DNA of 64,000 nucleotides from Quercus robur (lineage: Eukaryota; Streptophyta; Magnoliopsida; Fagales; Fagaceae), in NCBI RefSeq assembly GCF_932294415.1, contig NC_065542.1, forward strand, positions 43,861,942-43,925,941, written 5' to 3'. The translations under genes and the position numbers were made by a program. The notes under the pieces are model-generated. The model had not been told where the DNA came from and ran no database searches. It saw only the letters and a list, made by a program, of their open reading frames with translations. Of this stretch, positions 44,661-57,031 are shown piece after piece (the stretch's first letter is position 1; every line of letters starts with the position of its first letter).

Positions 44661-46154
44661 CTACGCTAGATAGTAAATGGAATTGGGTAGTTTGAATGTT
44701 CTTTTTGCACTCGGAGGCCCCTCAAAACTGCTCCACTGGTCTCCGATAATTCCCCATATGCGGTACCCTTCATTAATCAAATGTTGCCTTGCTTTTGATT
44801 TGTATCTTTGCACTTCTAGTACTTCATCTTCAAGACCCCTGTATTTATAGTTGGTAGATGTACTTTTTTAGGATACAGTCTGGCTTTTATCGACTAATTT
44901 TATTCCAACACTTTTTTTTTTCCTTTGTTCTTAAGGTAGAATGGAAAAAAGTTGCTAAGAGAATTATAACTCAATTGATACTTTCTCATGTTTCCAATTG
45001 AGATATCCAAAGTCCAGATCTCCCTTTCTCTATTGTTATAACTATTGAATTACACAATTTAAAAAAAATGGCAATTTTTTTTTTAATCTTTAATTGAAAA
45101 TATTTATTAAAGATGTCGACCAGCCTTTTTTTTAAATAATGGATTAATATTCAATGGAAAAGTTCTCTAATAAAATAATGTAGCATACAGTTATTATCAC
45201 TGTAAAATACTGCCCTTATTTCAGAACAATTATGATTTAGGTTGTATGTGACTAACACTGTGAATTTTCTTAACATCTTCTTGATACTGAGAACTTTTTA
45301 AGTTTTCATAAAATTTGGTTCAGTAAAGCATTATTAAACAGAAGAAAAAAAAAATCATGTACAAAATGTGTGTTAATTATATTGTTCATTTTAAAGCCAT
45401 GGCTGAGTTCATGTGGAAGCAACGAAGGGGAGAGAAAATTTAAGAAGAGATTACAAACATTGTAGAGGATGAACATACCTTAGCATAAGACTTGTCCATC
45501 CATGGTACCCAACCTTGATGAGGTTATCAACCGTGAAAGACCTGAGAGTTTCCTTCCTTGAAGAAATCAAGAAGATCTTAAGCCCTCTGTCTTTGATCTC
45601 ATGGAAGAGCTTGAGTGTGTGCTCAAGAGCTGGTGCCTTACTCTCTCTCATCCATGCTTCCAAAGAGGTTGCATTCAACTTCTTTCCCCTAATTTGAGTT
45701 TTATAACACCAAATCAATTAGTCTTTTAAAAAACTAAAACATACAAATGTATTCACAACTGGTAAAAAGAAAGAGCATTCACAACTGGCTTAGGTGGCAA
45801 GTTTTACTTCTCATTAATGTGATACTTCAACAAATTGTGAAATAAATTTATTTGAGCACTTTAGTCTAACGCTTTTGAATGGACCTTAATTAGAAAATTA
45901 AAATGACGCCCAATTTTGTTCAAGTCAGTCAAATAAATATGCAGCCCTAAGTTAGGGGGATCATTCCTCACAAATGAATCAAATACAAAATAAATAAATA
46001 AAATTCTCTACATTGTACCAAAATAGAGCAGAAAATTAGTTCAGACACAATAAATTTCACTACTTTTTCACTATTTATTGAGGTGATAGATTTTAATTAG
46101 TGTAACACCACTTTATCATACATAAATCATAATCTTTTACCTCAACAATTGTTA

Positions 46155-46188
<34 letters not shown>

Positions 46189-46932
46189 GAATTTTGTTAT
46201 GTCAATACATTGCTTGGACTCGTTTCATCCTCACTTTAGAAAAACAAAGCCAAGATAATAGCAGTGCATAAAAAAGGGGTACAATTTCTTAGAACACCAT
46301 ATCTATTTAAAGTAAGAAATTACACAATTTATTAGAAACGCATTTCTATTTAAGGTAAACTGTCTGATCTGACACTTTCTAGATTTGAAATTAACAGACC
46401 TTAATTTGTCAATGCACTTACTTGGAGAGTCCTAATTAAAAACACAATAATCATAAAAGTTTCCCATATGATCTATCAAAATGTACCATTACAAGAATCA
46501 TATGAGATGAGTTTGGACTTACCCGAAACCATGTTTCTTGAAGTAAGGCACCGTCGACAAAAGAGTATTATCAACATCAAAAATCCATGCATCTTTACCA
46601 TCACCATTCAAACTGCAACAACTGGTTAGGTAGAGTGTGACCTCTTCAATTGCCCTCTCAGAGTCAGCTTTATATTGTGAAGATGTCATATATTTCTGGA
46701 TGTACTCCACGCATTCTTGGGGTACAACTTCAAATCCCCTTATGTTATTTAGCTCAACATTGATCCTCCAACTCTCACAGTAATTCTTCAAGCTAGATCC
46801 AACCCCATGTTTTCTTTTTTGGTTTAAAATGTTCCAATCTGCAGCCACTAAGCCAATGAAGAGGGTTGAGGAGAGTAGTAGGAATCCTAGGAGTTTTCCC
46901 ATTTGCATTCTCACAAAACAAGGCAGAGGCAA
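44661..46932 (-). CDS. HAD-superfamily class IIIB acid phosphatase / vegetative-storage-protein-like
   Basis: Three exons on the minus strand: 46932-46523, 45688-45479, 44838-44661. GT-AG introns and phases join into 265 aa, the usual length for plant acid phosphatase 1/VSP proteins. A hydrophobic stretch (LLGFLLLSSTLFIGLVA, residues 14-30) is a signal peptide. The first Met is at 46932; Met 9 or Met 11 would give a more compact signal peptide and are equally plausible. HAD motif I is DVDNT at 119-123 with both Asp present, motif II is the LISSR segment in exon 2, and motif IV is GDQWSSF in exon 3, where the second acidic residue seen in many relatives (GDQWSD) is Ser. The protein ends PNSIYYLA, typical of the family. 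Likely secreted or vacuolar; activity is uncertain. Confidence 0.9.
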
Positions 46933-48746
46933 AAAATTGATGCAACTATTTGGAGTGTGAGTGAGGTTTCATGATAAAGGCTCAGATCAAGAGTGGGACA
47001 TGGTGCCATGGCCTGTTTTCGAAAATCACGGGTAATTGATTGAATTGGAGTTGTAGTAAACTAATTTATTAAATGAAATACATAATAATGGACTGGTAGA
47101 CAAAAGGCAAATTCGTGCTTAACAACTCTTAATTGCTGTCTTGTTACCCATGTGCTTATGTCTAATTTTTGTTTTATACTTTTTATGTGCCATGACAAAA
47201 GGCAAACTCATATTGTCATCTTTGTACAGTCTCCACACTTGGGTTTAAGCTTTTGTTTTGTTTTTTAAATTTTATTTTGGTGGGAAGTATAAACTAACAG
47301 ACAAGAATGTCACTCAATTATACATTCAATTTCACAATATGTTAATGTGTGCGATTGTAAGTGATGGATACTTTTTACTAACTCCTATTTTCTTAAATTC
47401 ACTATTTTTTGTTTTTATCAATCATTGAGAATTGCATATGTTAACAAGTCGGGAAATTGTGCGTAGATTCGGGTGTTCTTATCAAGTTATTAGCAATAGC
47501 ATGCCTATTGACTTTGATGTTCGATCTAAGACTATAAGTTGTTCGGTTTAAGGAGTCATTGTGGGCTTCACGTGGAGGTCCCTCAACACTAAATGTTAAT
47601 AACAAGCAAAGGTTTAAGGATTACAAGCAAAGGAGGGCCCTCAACGTTGATTTTGGCCCATAATGGAAACTGACACAAGCCATGCATCAATTACAAGCAA
47701 AGGTTTAAGGATTGGCGGATTGGCCCATAGAGAGAGGGGACCCAAAAATGAAGAATCATGCCATTGATGAACAGTCACTCTAGCTGTTGAGAAGAGTCCA
47801 ATATCAATATTTAAATGCCTAAATTATATGTTATAAAAAAAAAAAAACAAAAACAACCCCAAGAGTTAGCTAAGTAGTTCCTAATCCCTCATAATATTCA
47901 TGAAATCTTAAATTCATAATCTTTTGCCCCATCTTAGAGCCATCTCCGAATGATTTCTTCTTGTAAATAACATTAAGTTGAGAGAATAATCAAATACACG
48001 AAGAGGTCTAAATCAAACAAAAATAATAATCTTGGTTCTTCTAAATTAAACTAAAGGTTTTTTTTTTTTTTTTTTTTGGGGTTATACATAATTCTACGTA
48101 GTTAGGTCAAGGCTTCTACATACACTGGTACAAGTTTTTCCATTGTCATTTATGAACTTCCCTCAAGAGGGATATTTTTATCACATCAGGAGTCAGATAT
48201 GAATATGGTTTTGGGTCAATTTCAAATCCACAGTTGTTACTAGTGGGTTGCATTATTGCAGTCATCATTTGGTCGACAAGAAAGATATGCCTATGATTTT
48301 CAAAAAAAAAGAAGAAGATATGGCTATGGATCGTGGAGGACCCCAAAAAGAAAAGACACTTGGAGTAGTAGAGATGCCAACCATGAAACTCGTCTCGAAT
48401 TGAATGATATATGTTTCTTCTTTTATTTATTCCTCTCTTCTTTTGTAAGAGAGAATAACAACCGCACCAACCCAAAAAAATCATGACCGAAAATGTTAGC
48501 TTTAATCCTTGAGAAACATTATTCCTAGGAATAATCTAAAATCCCAAGAATCACTGTTTTTGTTAAACTATAGTTTTTGAGAGAAAAAAAAATTATTATT
48601 ATTATAACCAAAATAAAAAAGAGAATCGTCAAATTAATAAAATCTAGTATATAAGAAAACCTAGATTTTTCAAGAAACACCGGACTTACCTAACAAAAAA
48701 TAAAAGCAACTTCCATTCCAGCCTAATGATGTGAATATTTAAATTT
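46933..48746. other. Promoter side of acid phosphatase and AT-rich intergenic DNA
   Basis: No gene is seen. A direct repeat, ACAAGCAAAGGTTTAAGGATT, occurs at about 47602 and 47691. T-run and A-run stretches occur at 47831-47846 and 48058-48077. Confidence 0.45.
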
Positions 48747-50799
48747 ATTACAAAAACAATCCAAAGTCTCTTATTAGAAATCTCAATCAGAAGGACTGAG
48801 AAATCTTCCTTCAAGAGTCCATTAGTCTATGCGATTTCAACGATTTGTTCTATGATCCATTTGGTCCATGTCGCATAATAAGAATATAAGATGCTCTCTT
48901 TTTTTTAAGAGTGAGGCTGAAGATAGATTGTTCTTTCTCTTATGGATAATCTCTTTTTCCATCCCCCTAAAAAAGAAAAATGGGAAAAGAAGATTGATCT
49001 CTTTTAATAAAAAGAACATGCATATGGATAACCCAGCAGCCAACAAATAGGTAAGGTATCTTAAAGGGAATATCAGAAACTTGACACTAAATTCAACCTT
49101 CATGGGGGTAACATTATGCTCTCTCTCTCTCTCTCTGTAGTAATAGAATTTGCAACTTCGAAATTTTATTCACAATTCAGCACTGACGAAATTTTGTCAC
49201 TTGGGAAAGAATTTAGGATGTTTATTACAAAGCTGTGGCTTAGAAATGCAGAAGAGTTCTTTTAAAAATAGGACAAAGAAATTAATTTTATTTAGACTAC
49301 ACTTTTTTGTTACTATTTATAAGTCATTCTTGCCAGCGAAGTTGCAAATAATTTGTGATCGGAAAAATAAAATGACAATTGGAAATAAAATAAATTGAAA
49401 ACTTAAGAAAGAAAGTATGCACCCATTTCAAAGAAGAGAACTACAATGGGCAAATTTTGAAGACTGTCAAAAAATCCTGTGTTTTTTTTTCTTTGCCTTC
49501 TTTAAAACATAAAGAAGAAATAAAGAAAAATTCCACGAATAAATTAAAGTACTTCAAAATTTATGAAAGAATTTACCTGGTGCTATAAAAGATACAGGTT
49601 GGTGTTTAACAATCTGCCATGATAACAAACTTGCATAACTTTAAGAATTCTTTTATTCACATATTATTCCAATATCTTCAATCAAACACTGTGTACAGTA
49701 TGTGCCTCAAATGGCCTCTGAAACAATTTAAAAAAAAGACTTGGAACAATTTATTGGAACAATTTATGGGCAAGTAATCTATTACTTATTTAAAAGGGAA
49801 AAAGAAGAGTCATCTGAAACCATGAGGCAAACCATCATCAAAGTTCAGAGAATAGCTGTGAAGATCATAGCTGTACTGTGCACTGCTCCTTTGCTGATTC
49901 AAAGCTTGCTTCCACTGTGACTTGAACTTCCAAACCAACTGCCTCAACATATATGATCCATGGCAACAATCCAATGGTGCTCTTCTTTTGCCACTCAAAA
50001 GTGTGAATCCAGACCCAGCACTTGCAATTCTCTTCCTCAACTTCCAGAACTGCATTCTCCTGAAGCTACACATGGTTGATATTCTCATTTTAGCTCCAAA
50101 TTCCCACCAATTTCAATGAGGGCTTGTATTGCTAGAACTAGAGGTAGTGAAGCACCAAGAGTCTTATACTCCAGAGAAAACATAAAGATTACACTTCCAA
50201 CTTGTAAGTTTCAACTTTTATTAGCAAGCATTGCATCATACATGTCACCATTCCATTAGAGAAAGGACCCTTTATCATCATCTATCCATCCAGCTTAGCT
50301 TTTCCCCAGTCAGAAACGGCCCCAGCATAGAGAGAGAGTGTTGAAGACTTGGCTTTAGTTATGTAGCATCAGTAGGGGTGATTGAGCACTTTTTTGAATA
50401 GATAGCCTTAACAAAAGTTGGCACTGTTTGTTTTTTGTGATCTTTTCTTCTATTTTACTCAAAGATATGGTAAACTTTCCCCAGAAGAGTCACTAAACAG
50501 TAGGATGAGGTCTTCCTTACGTAAATCATCACACCGTCCATATCTTACCTATGAAATAGCCTGCTTAAACGCATCAGTTTTTTTTAACTTTATGGCTTTT
50601 TGCATGGAAAGTTTGGTCATGCTTTTTTTATAAAGAAGGCCCACAAAATATGCAAAGTAAAAGGAAAAACGTGGGAAGAGAGTGATAACTGATGCATTAA
50701 AATGAATAAAAAAAAAATTAATAAGAAATGTATACAGATCTTATCTAAGGATAGTAGATACAGAACAAGAAATGTTAGGCATAAAATAGAATTGATTTT
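48747..50799 (+). repeat. Duplicated segment, copy A
   Basis: It is near-identical to 61546-63537 in the same orientation. Both start ATTACAAAAACAATCC and run to AAATAGAATTGATTTT. Copy A retains about 90 bp near 49005-49100 that copy B lacks. It contains the 92-aa gene at 49810-50088. Confidence 0.93.
49810..50088 (-). CDS. Conserved small basic plant protein, copy A
   Basis: A single-exon frame of 92 aa, rich in Arg, Lys and Trp at the N-terminal half (RRMQFWKLRKR). It has a central LVWKFKSQWKQAL segment and a C-terminal YSYDLHSYSLNFDDG. I recognise this layout (WK.KSQWKQAL, then YSYDLHSYSLNFDDG) from small uncharacterised proteins in many dicots, but know no function. There is no signal peptide or membrane segment. 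The second copy at 62529 differs only at residues 2 (Arg/Lys) and 47 (Met/Val), so the frame has stayed intact in both. That supports a real gene, though recent duplication alone could explain it. Confidence 0.8.
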   Translation of the reverse strand: MRISTMCSFRRMQFWKLRKRIASAGSGFTLLSGKRRAPLDCCHGSYMLRQLVWKFKSQWKQALNQQRSSAQYSYDLHSYSLNFDDGLPHGFR

Positions 50800-51256
50800 G
50801 TAATTTAAACTCATTATTATTATTATTATTATTATTTTGTAATTTGAACTAATTTAATGAAAAGTAATGCATTTCATAATCATATTTATCACAAAATAAT
50901 TTTTTATTATTGTAGAATTGTTTTATTTAAAATTTGAAACCTTAATTCTACCATAGTTGGTTGACTAATTTTTACATCTCTAAGTCAATTAAACACATTT
51001 TGCATGCTACATGTAAACCTTCTTTTCCATAAGGGTTGAAATAATGTGCGTGATATTTTTTTTTCTATGGAAGTTAAAAAGAATAAAATTCACCTTGTCT
51101 TGATGTTTTCTAAAAATTAAATTTGGAGATTCTCTTTCAATAATTGTGAAAATTCCAAGCAATAATTCAGAAGGTAACACATGTTACATGCTCATGCTTT
51201 GATTGTGTAATTGTATGATTGATTTGGGTTGTAATTTATAAGTTGAATATGGTGGT
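50800..51256. other. AT-rich spacer between copy A and LTR element 1
   Basis: It starts with an ATT microsatellite at about 50812-50836. Nothing else is recognised. Confidence 0.5.
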
Positions 51257-51940
51257 TGTAAGGACTCAATTTGTAACGACCCCAAATGGGTTTATTGGGT
51301 TCGAAGGTTAAAGGCCCAAACAATAAATTTGTAGAGAGTGGGCTGAAAGGCTAGGCCTTGGTCACCGAACAGTGGTTAGTCATGGTGTTCAGAGTAATCG
51401 CACAAAGGTGAACCGTGCTTGCCCAAGAAGTCTTTCTCCTCAGCATGGACTAGGAGGCTCTGGTTCTTGGCCTTTTTTCCCAGCCCCCCTTTCTGGATTG
51501 CTTCCTTCTCCTTTTATACTAGCCTTTACCCTCTCCCTAACGTCCACGTGTAGGCTCAGCTTTCTGGGGCTGATACTTGTCCTATCAGCCCATACCCAAA
51601 GTGGTTGGGGGTGGTTGTAAAAACTGAAAAGTATTGCTCTGTCAGGCACAAAGTACTTTAATTGCAATAATAGCAGTCTTTCCCTTGTCCTTTGTCGCCA
51701 CACTGTTCAGGGGTCCTTTTCCCATCAATGCGGAGGTGTTTAGTTATTCCTTTGAACCACTCCTATACCGTACTCGCCCTTTTTTCTAGGAGTGCTTTGA
51801 GATGCCGAGGACAGAATCATCCTCGGCTACATCTAGGCCATTTGGACTTTCATTATATGTCATCGGCAATGTCTCTCCTCGGCTCGGGCCTTGGGCCCTA
51901 ATGCAAAGTGGGCCGGAGTCACAAATTCTCTGGCCCCACA
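51257..51940 (-). repeat. 3' LTR of element 1
   Basis: On the minus strand it runs TGTGGGGCCAG...TCCTTACA. It matches the other LTR along its full length with scattered substitutions, which would allow dating of the insertion. Confidence 0.92.
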
Positions 51941-53435
51941 ATAGCCCCTCAAAATCCTACTATCCAGCCCCTCGGACGGAGAGGAGGGTTTTGGTGATGT
52001 TGGGCTTATGTAACGGCTTGCCCAACCTTGTCCTTCATCAATGCCGGTGCCTCTTCATTTGCCTGGGACATGCTCTTGATTATGAGACATTCCTTTAGTT
52101 TTACTCACGCCGCATTCCTACCGTTTCGGTGTACGAGGCACATTTTTAATAAGTTTTCTTTACGAGGCGACGCAAATCCAACGGTTGAAGACGGCGTTGG
52201 GAGTTGAGCGAGACTTATCTCGTTTGTAGCTTTTCTTAGAGATTTGTACAGATTAAATGCCACCAGGCTTGCCCCCCATATAAAAATCACGGTGGGGGGT
52301 CATTTTCTTTAGTTGTAGTCCCTTTAAGCCTTTCAAATCCCTAACCCTCCAGTTGTGCGCATAGTCCCCATTACCAGTGTGACTGAGCCCTCGGGAGTGA
52401 TATGGTCAAGGCCAGTATGGGGATGAAGGGACCACACCCTTTCCAGAAACATTGGGTTTCCCAGAGACTCAAGATGGCCCGGTCAGGGTAAGGGAGATAA
52501 AGACTCAAGACATTTCTTCCCCTTGATAAGACAGGAAAGGAGCCTCTTCTTCCTTCAGCCAAAATCCGAAGCAAGTGGAGGTCGCATCAGATTTTTGGTG
52601 CAACAACATTAAGGTTTCTCATCGTTGGTACCATCCGCTCTCTCTCAAGTGCTGCTAATACGACACTTGCTTGATGGGAGTCAGAGCTGGTACGGGGATT
52701 AGGCATCCCCACTTCTTCCTCTCTTCCATCTCTGGTGCCACCTAGATGCTTCCACTTCTTCTTCTCTTCCATCACTGGTGCCACCCAAGCGCCTTTGTTT
52801 CTTCTTCTCTACCATCACATTTGAAGGATTTATCGTTCCCCTATATCTTTTTCTTTTTGCTTTTCTTTTTGCTTCTGTAGTTAGCTTCTAGTATAGACTT
52901 GTTTAAGCCCCTTATTGTACGTTGTACTATTTCTTTATCTAATAAAAGATGACTTTATCCCATCTTACGTGTTCTTTCTCTTCTGCAATAATTATTTTGT
53001 GAGTAGATGTGCTGGTGTCCTTTTCTTTTAAACAATACTTAGGGCCGAACCCTTGTTAACAAAGAGCTATCACTTTGAACTTATTAAAACTAACGGGCAC
53101 AATAATGCTGACCTGAAATAGGTTAACCATATAAGACTAACTGAAATAACAGCTAAATGCTCTGTATTGCATATGGGGTGATTATCCGAGGATGGGTAAC
53201 CTAAAATGAACTACCCGAGAGAGAGTCGTCGAGCATTAAGGTGCTTTGCCATGTTCCTGACAACATTCATAGCCCTAACCTTTTTTGGCATCCGGTTCGA
53301 GGACCGAGATATGACTGTACCGGGTCTAAACACTCGATTACGTTAGTTTCCTTAGAGTTGGGGATCCGAGGACAACGCGGGATTTCCATTCTGTCTAGGA
53401 CTTAACCCATTTTCTAGTGACTAATTTCCCCATAG

Positions 53436-54440
53436 GTTTGAGTCCGAGGACCATGCAAGACCTTAGTTCTGTCCAAAACTTAGATTTTTTCTTAAGTAAT
53501 TGGTTTCCCCATAGGTTTGAGTCCGAGGAGCATACAATACCTTGGTTCTGTCCAAAACTTGGATTTTTTTTAAGTAGTTGGTTTCCCCATAGGTTTGAGT
53601 CTGAGGACCATGCAATACCTTGGTTCTGTCCAAAACTTGGATTTTCTTTAAGTAATTGGTTTCCCCATAGGTTTGAGTCCGAGGACCATGCAATACCTTG
53701 GTTCTATCCAAAACTTGAATTTTCTTTAAGTAGTTGGTTTCCCTATAGGTTTAAGTCCGAGGACCATGGAAGACCTTGGTTCTGTCCAAAACTTGGATTT
53801 TCTTTAAGTAGTTGGTTTCCCCATAGGTTTGAGTCCGAGGACCATGCAATACCTTGGTTCTGTCCAAAACTTGGATTTTCTTTAAGTAGTTGGTTTCCCT
53901 ATAGGTTTGAGTCCAAAGACCGTGCAATACCTTGGTTCTATCCAAAACTTGGATTTTCTTTAAGTAGTTGGTTTCCCCATAGGTTTGAGTCCGAGAGCCA
54001 TGCAAGACCTTGGTTCTGTCCAAAACTTGGATTTTCTTTAAGTAGTTAGTTTCCCCATAGGTTTGAGTCCGAGGACCATGCAATACCTTGATTCTGTCCA
54101 AAACTTGGATTTTCTTTAAGTAGTTGGTTTCCCCATAGGTTTAAGTCCGAGAACCATGCAAGACTTTGGTTCTGTCCAAAACTTGGATTTTCTTTTAGTA
54201 GTTGGTTTCCCCATAGGTTTGAGTCCGAGGACCATGTAATACCTTGGTTCTGTCCAAAACTTGAATTTTCTTTAAGTAGTTAGTTTCCCCATAGGTTTGA
54301 GTCCGAGGACCATGCAAGACCTTGGTTCTGTCCAAAACTTGGATTTTCTTTAAGTAGTTGGTTTCCCCATAGGTTTGAGTCCGAGGACCATGTAATACCT
54401 TGGTTCTGTCCAAAACTTATATTTTTCTTTAAAGTAGTTT
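53436..54440 (+). repeat. 78-bp tandem array, 13 copies, in element 1
   Basis: Copies begin with GTTTGAGTCCGAGGACCATG or close variants at 53436, 53515, 53593 and then every 78 bp to 54373. Because 78 is a multiple of 3, open frames persist across the array on both strands, giving 26-residue repeats (SSWFPHRFESEDHA... on plus, LHGPRTQTYGETNYL... on minus). Substitutions are scattered and not biased to third positions by eye, so I do not call protein. Confidence 0.95.
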
Positions 54441-54654
54441 CGAGGATTAGCCCCTCGACCAAGGTGTGGGGCGTTGACTTGATGTTGGAAGCCCCTAGAA
54501 CTGCCCGTGCCACTGACGCTTCGAAGCGTAGCCCCTAGTGGAACTTTATATTAGGGCAACAACGGCGGGCTGCTGGAAATGATGGAGGGGCTTTCACAGA
54601 CCCTTGTTTGACAGGGGCTTGATCCTACCACCGCCTGTGCCAACGCACAAGCCT

Positions 54655-54672
54655 TTCCCACAGACGGCGCCA
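54655..54672 (-). promoter_or_regulatory. Primer-binding site of element 1
   Basis: TGGCGCCGTCTGTGGGAA on the minus strand, 2 nt from the end of the 5' LTR. The TGGCGCCGT start is common in plant Ty3-type elements. Confidence 0.65.
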
Positions 54673-54674
54673 AT

Positions 54675-55357
54675 TGTAAGGACTCAATTTGTAACGACCC
54701 CAAATGGGTTTATTGGGTTCGAACGTTAAAGGCCCAAATAATAAATTTGTAGAGAGTGGGCTGAAAGGTTAGGCCTTGGTCACCGGACAGTGATTAGTCA
54801 TGGTGTTCAGAGTAATCGCACAAAGGTGAACCGTGCTTGCCCAAGAAGTCTTTCTCCTCGGCATGGACTGGGAGGCTCTAGTTCTTGGCCTTTTTTCCCA
54901 GCCCCCCTTTCTGGATTGCTTCCTTCTCCTTTTATACTAGCCTTTACCCTCTCCCTAACGTCCACATGCAGGCTCGGTTTTCTAGGGCTAATACTTGTCC
55001 TATCAGCCCATACCCAAAGTGGTTGGGGGTGGTTGTAAAAGTTGAAAAGTATTGCTCTGTCAAGCGCAGAGTACTTTAATTGCAGTAATGGCAGCCTTTC
55101 CCTTGTCCTTTTTCGCCACACTGTTCAAGGGTCCTTTCCCCATCAATGCGGAGGTGTTTAGCTATTCCTTTGAACCACTCCTATACCGTACTCGCCCTTT
55201 TTTCTAGGAGTGCTTCGGGATACCGAGGACAGAATCGTCCTCGGCTACATCTAGACCATTTGGACTTCATTATATATCATCGGCAATGTCTCTCCTCGGC
55301 TCGGGCCTTGGGCCTTAATGCAAAGTGGGTCGGGGTCACAAATTCTCTGGCCCCACA
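54675..55357 (-). repeat. 5' LTR of element 1
   Basis: Partner of 51257-51940. It contains the TATA box and the CCTCGGC/GCCGAGGA clusters shared with the solo LTR at 15789. Confidence 0.92.
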
Positions 55358-56376
55358 GTAGTGTATATCCAAAATGGCCTAACTATGTTGTTTAGGATAT
55401 TGAATATAGTGTTGTGTGTGATTTATAGAGTAGCGACGGTTGTAGTAATTAAAAATTGGTTTTTCATTGTCTTTTAAGTTAATAAAAACCTTACATCTAC
55501 TTTTTTTTTCCAAAAAACCTTTACATATTTTTTTAACGTGAATCTTTATATATACCTTAATAAGTAAACCCTATACAGTTCATTTTCTTAGATGCATAAG
55601 AAAAAGACATCTATTCCATAATAATAGTGGCTAATTAGTTTTTTCATGTTCTCATTTATAATGTTTCTTACTATTATCATATTTTACTGACTGTGAATTT
55701 TCATAATAGAGGCATTAAATGAGAGTTAAATTCTTCGAACCTTTCATTAGATTTTAAAAGTCATGGTGTGTGAAGAATATAAAAATTTAAGGACTTTTTT
55801 ATATATTTTATTATTTATAAATAATGTTAAATGAAATGTCAAAAAAAAAATATTTTGAAAATTTTCATCTTTATTTCTTATATATTTCTATTATTACTAA
55901 AGAACGTTTTCCTTTTAGTTTTGATAATAAATATGATTTTCTAGATTAGAGTTTGATTAGTTTCAAGTTTAAATTTTGTATGATTTTATTTAATTGTTGA
56001 TTATATGATTTAATTAAGTGAATTTAACGATTTATTTATTTGCATTGTAAAGTTTATATAACATTCGTAGGGTCATCTTTAATTAATTTTTTACTCCTTT
56101 AGCCGTCGGTCTCTTTGTTTTCCAATTAACGGTTACTAATTAATTTATTTAATTGACATTTGATTTCTTTTACTAATCTCTTTCTCTCCCTCTTTGTTAA
56201 CATCCTATTGTTTTCCCAAATTTGATGATAATTCTAATGTACTAAATATGCATATTGTAACGTTTATTTTTATTTTTATTTTACTCCATTTTGCTGCCAT
56301 GAAGTTAGTACATCCATAACTATTAGTTTATTATTTTATGATATGTTTGGTTTGATATTATTATTATTATTATTAT
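55358..56376. other. AT-rich spacer between the two LTR elements
   Basis: AT-rich, with many short T-runs and an ATT microsatellite at 56358-56376, into which element 2 inserted. No gene seen. Confidence 0.5.
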
Positions 56377-57031
56377 TGTAAGGACTCAATTCGTAACGAC
56401 CCCAAATTGGTATTGGGTTCGTACGTTAAAGACCCAAACAATAAAATTTTTAGAGCGTGGGCTGAAAGGCTAGACCTTGGTCACCGGATAGTGGTTAGTC
56501 ATGGTTTTCATGGTTAACAAGACTCTTTTCCAACACGACCTGAGTGGCTTCGGTCCTTTGACCTCGTCCGAGGAGTTTCATGTTCTAATTATTCTCCCCT
56601 TTTGTCGAGCTCAATGGTCTGGGAGACGATCTATCCCCCCCCCCCTTTTTCTTTGCTGTTTCCCCCTCTTTTATACTAGTCTTTCCCTTCTCTTATGCGT
56701 CCACGTGTAGGTTTTGCTTTTTAGGTCTGATACCTGTCTTTTCAGCCCATACCCAAAGTGGTTGGGGGTGGTTGTAAAAGCTGAAGAGCATGGACTTGTC
56801 AGGCACAGAGTACTTAATTACAGTATTGATAGTCTTTTATGTGGGCCGCTCTTACACTATGCTCGTCCTTTCTTTTAGGAGCGCTCTGGGATGCCGAGGA
56901 CAAAATCATCCTCGGCTATATCCCTAGGCCATTTGGGCTTTCATTGTATGTTCTCGGCAATGCCTCTCCTCGGCTCGGGCCTTGGGCCCTCATGTAAAGT
57001 GGGCCGGGGTCATAAATTCTCTGACCCCACA
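56377..57031 (-). repeat. 3' LTR of element 2
   Basis: Direct copy of 59654-60316 with small indels; reads TGTGGGGTCAG...TCCTTACA on the minus strand. Confidence 0.9.

Larger units (their letters stand above)
51257..55357 (-). mobile_element. Non-autonomous LTR retrotransposon (LARD-like), element 1
   Basis: Two direct LTRs, 51257-51940 (684 bp) and 54675-55357 (683 bp), enclose 2734 bp without gag or pol. The sense strand is minus: TATA box TATAAAAGG reads on that strand (near 51509-51517), a primer-binding-site-like TGGCGCCGTCTGTGGGAA lies two bases inside the right-hand (5') LTR at 54672-54655, and a purine-rich TTTTGAGGGGC precedes the left-hand (3') LTR at about 51943-51954. Flanks GTGGT and GTAGT are a 5-bp target duplication with one mismatch. 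The interior carries a 78-bp tandem array. It would depend on a relative for its enzymes. Confidence 0.92.

Noticed and set aside
52371..52784. Short minus-strand frames in LTR element 1 interior as gag
   Set aside because: No CCHC knuckle, protease or RT motif; composition is not gag-like and frames do not continue.
53417..54049. 210-aa open frame of SSWFPHRFESEDHA-type repeats on the plus strand
   Set aside because: It is a reading of the 78-bp satellite, antisense to the element's LTR promoter. Frames are equally open on the other strand.
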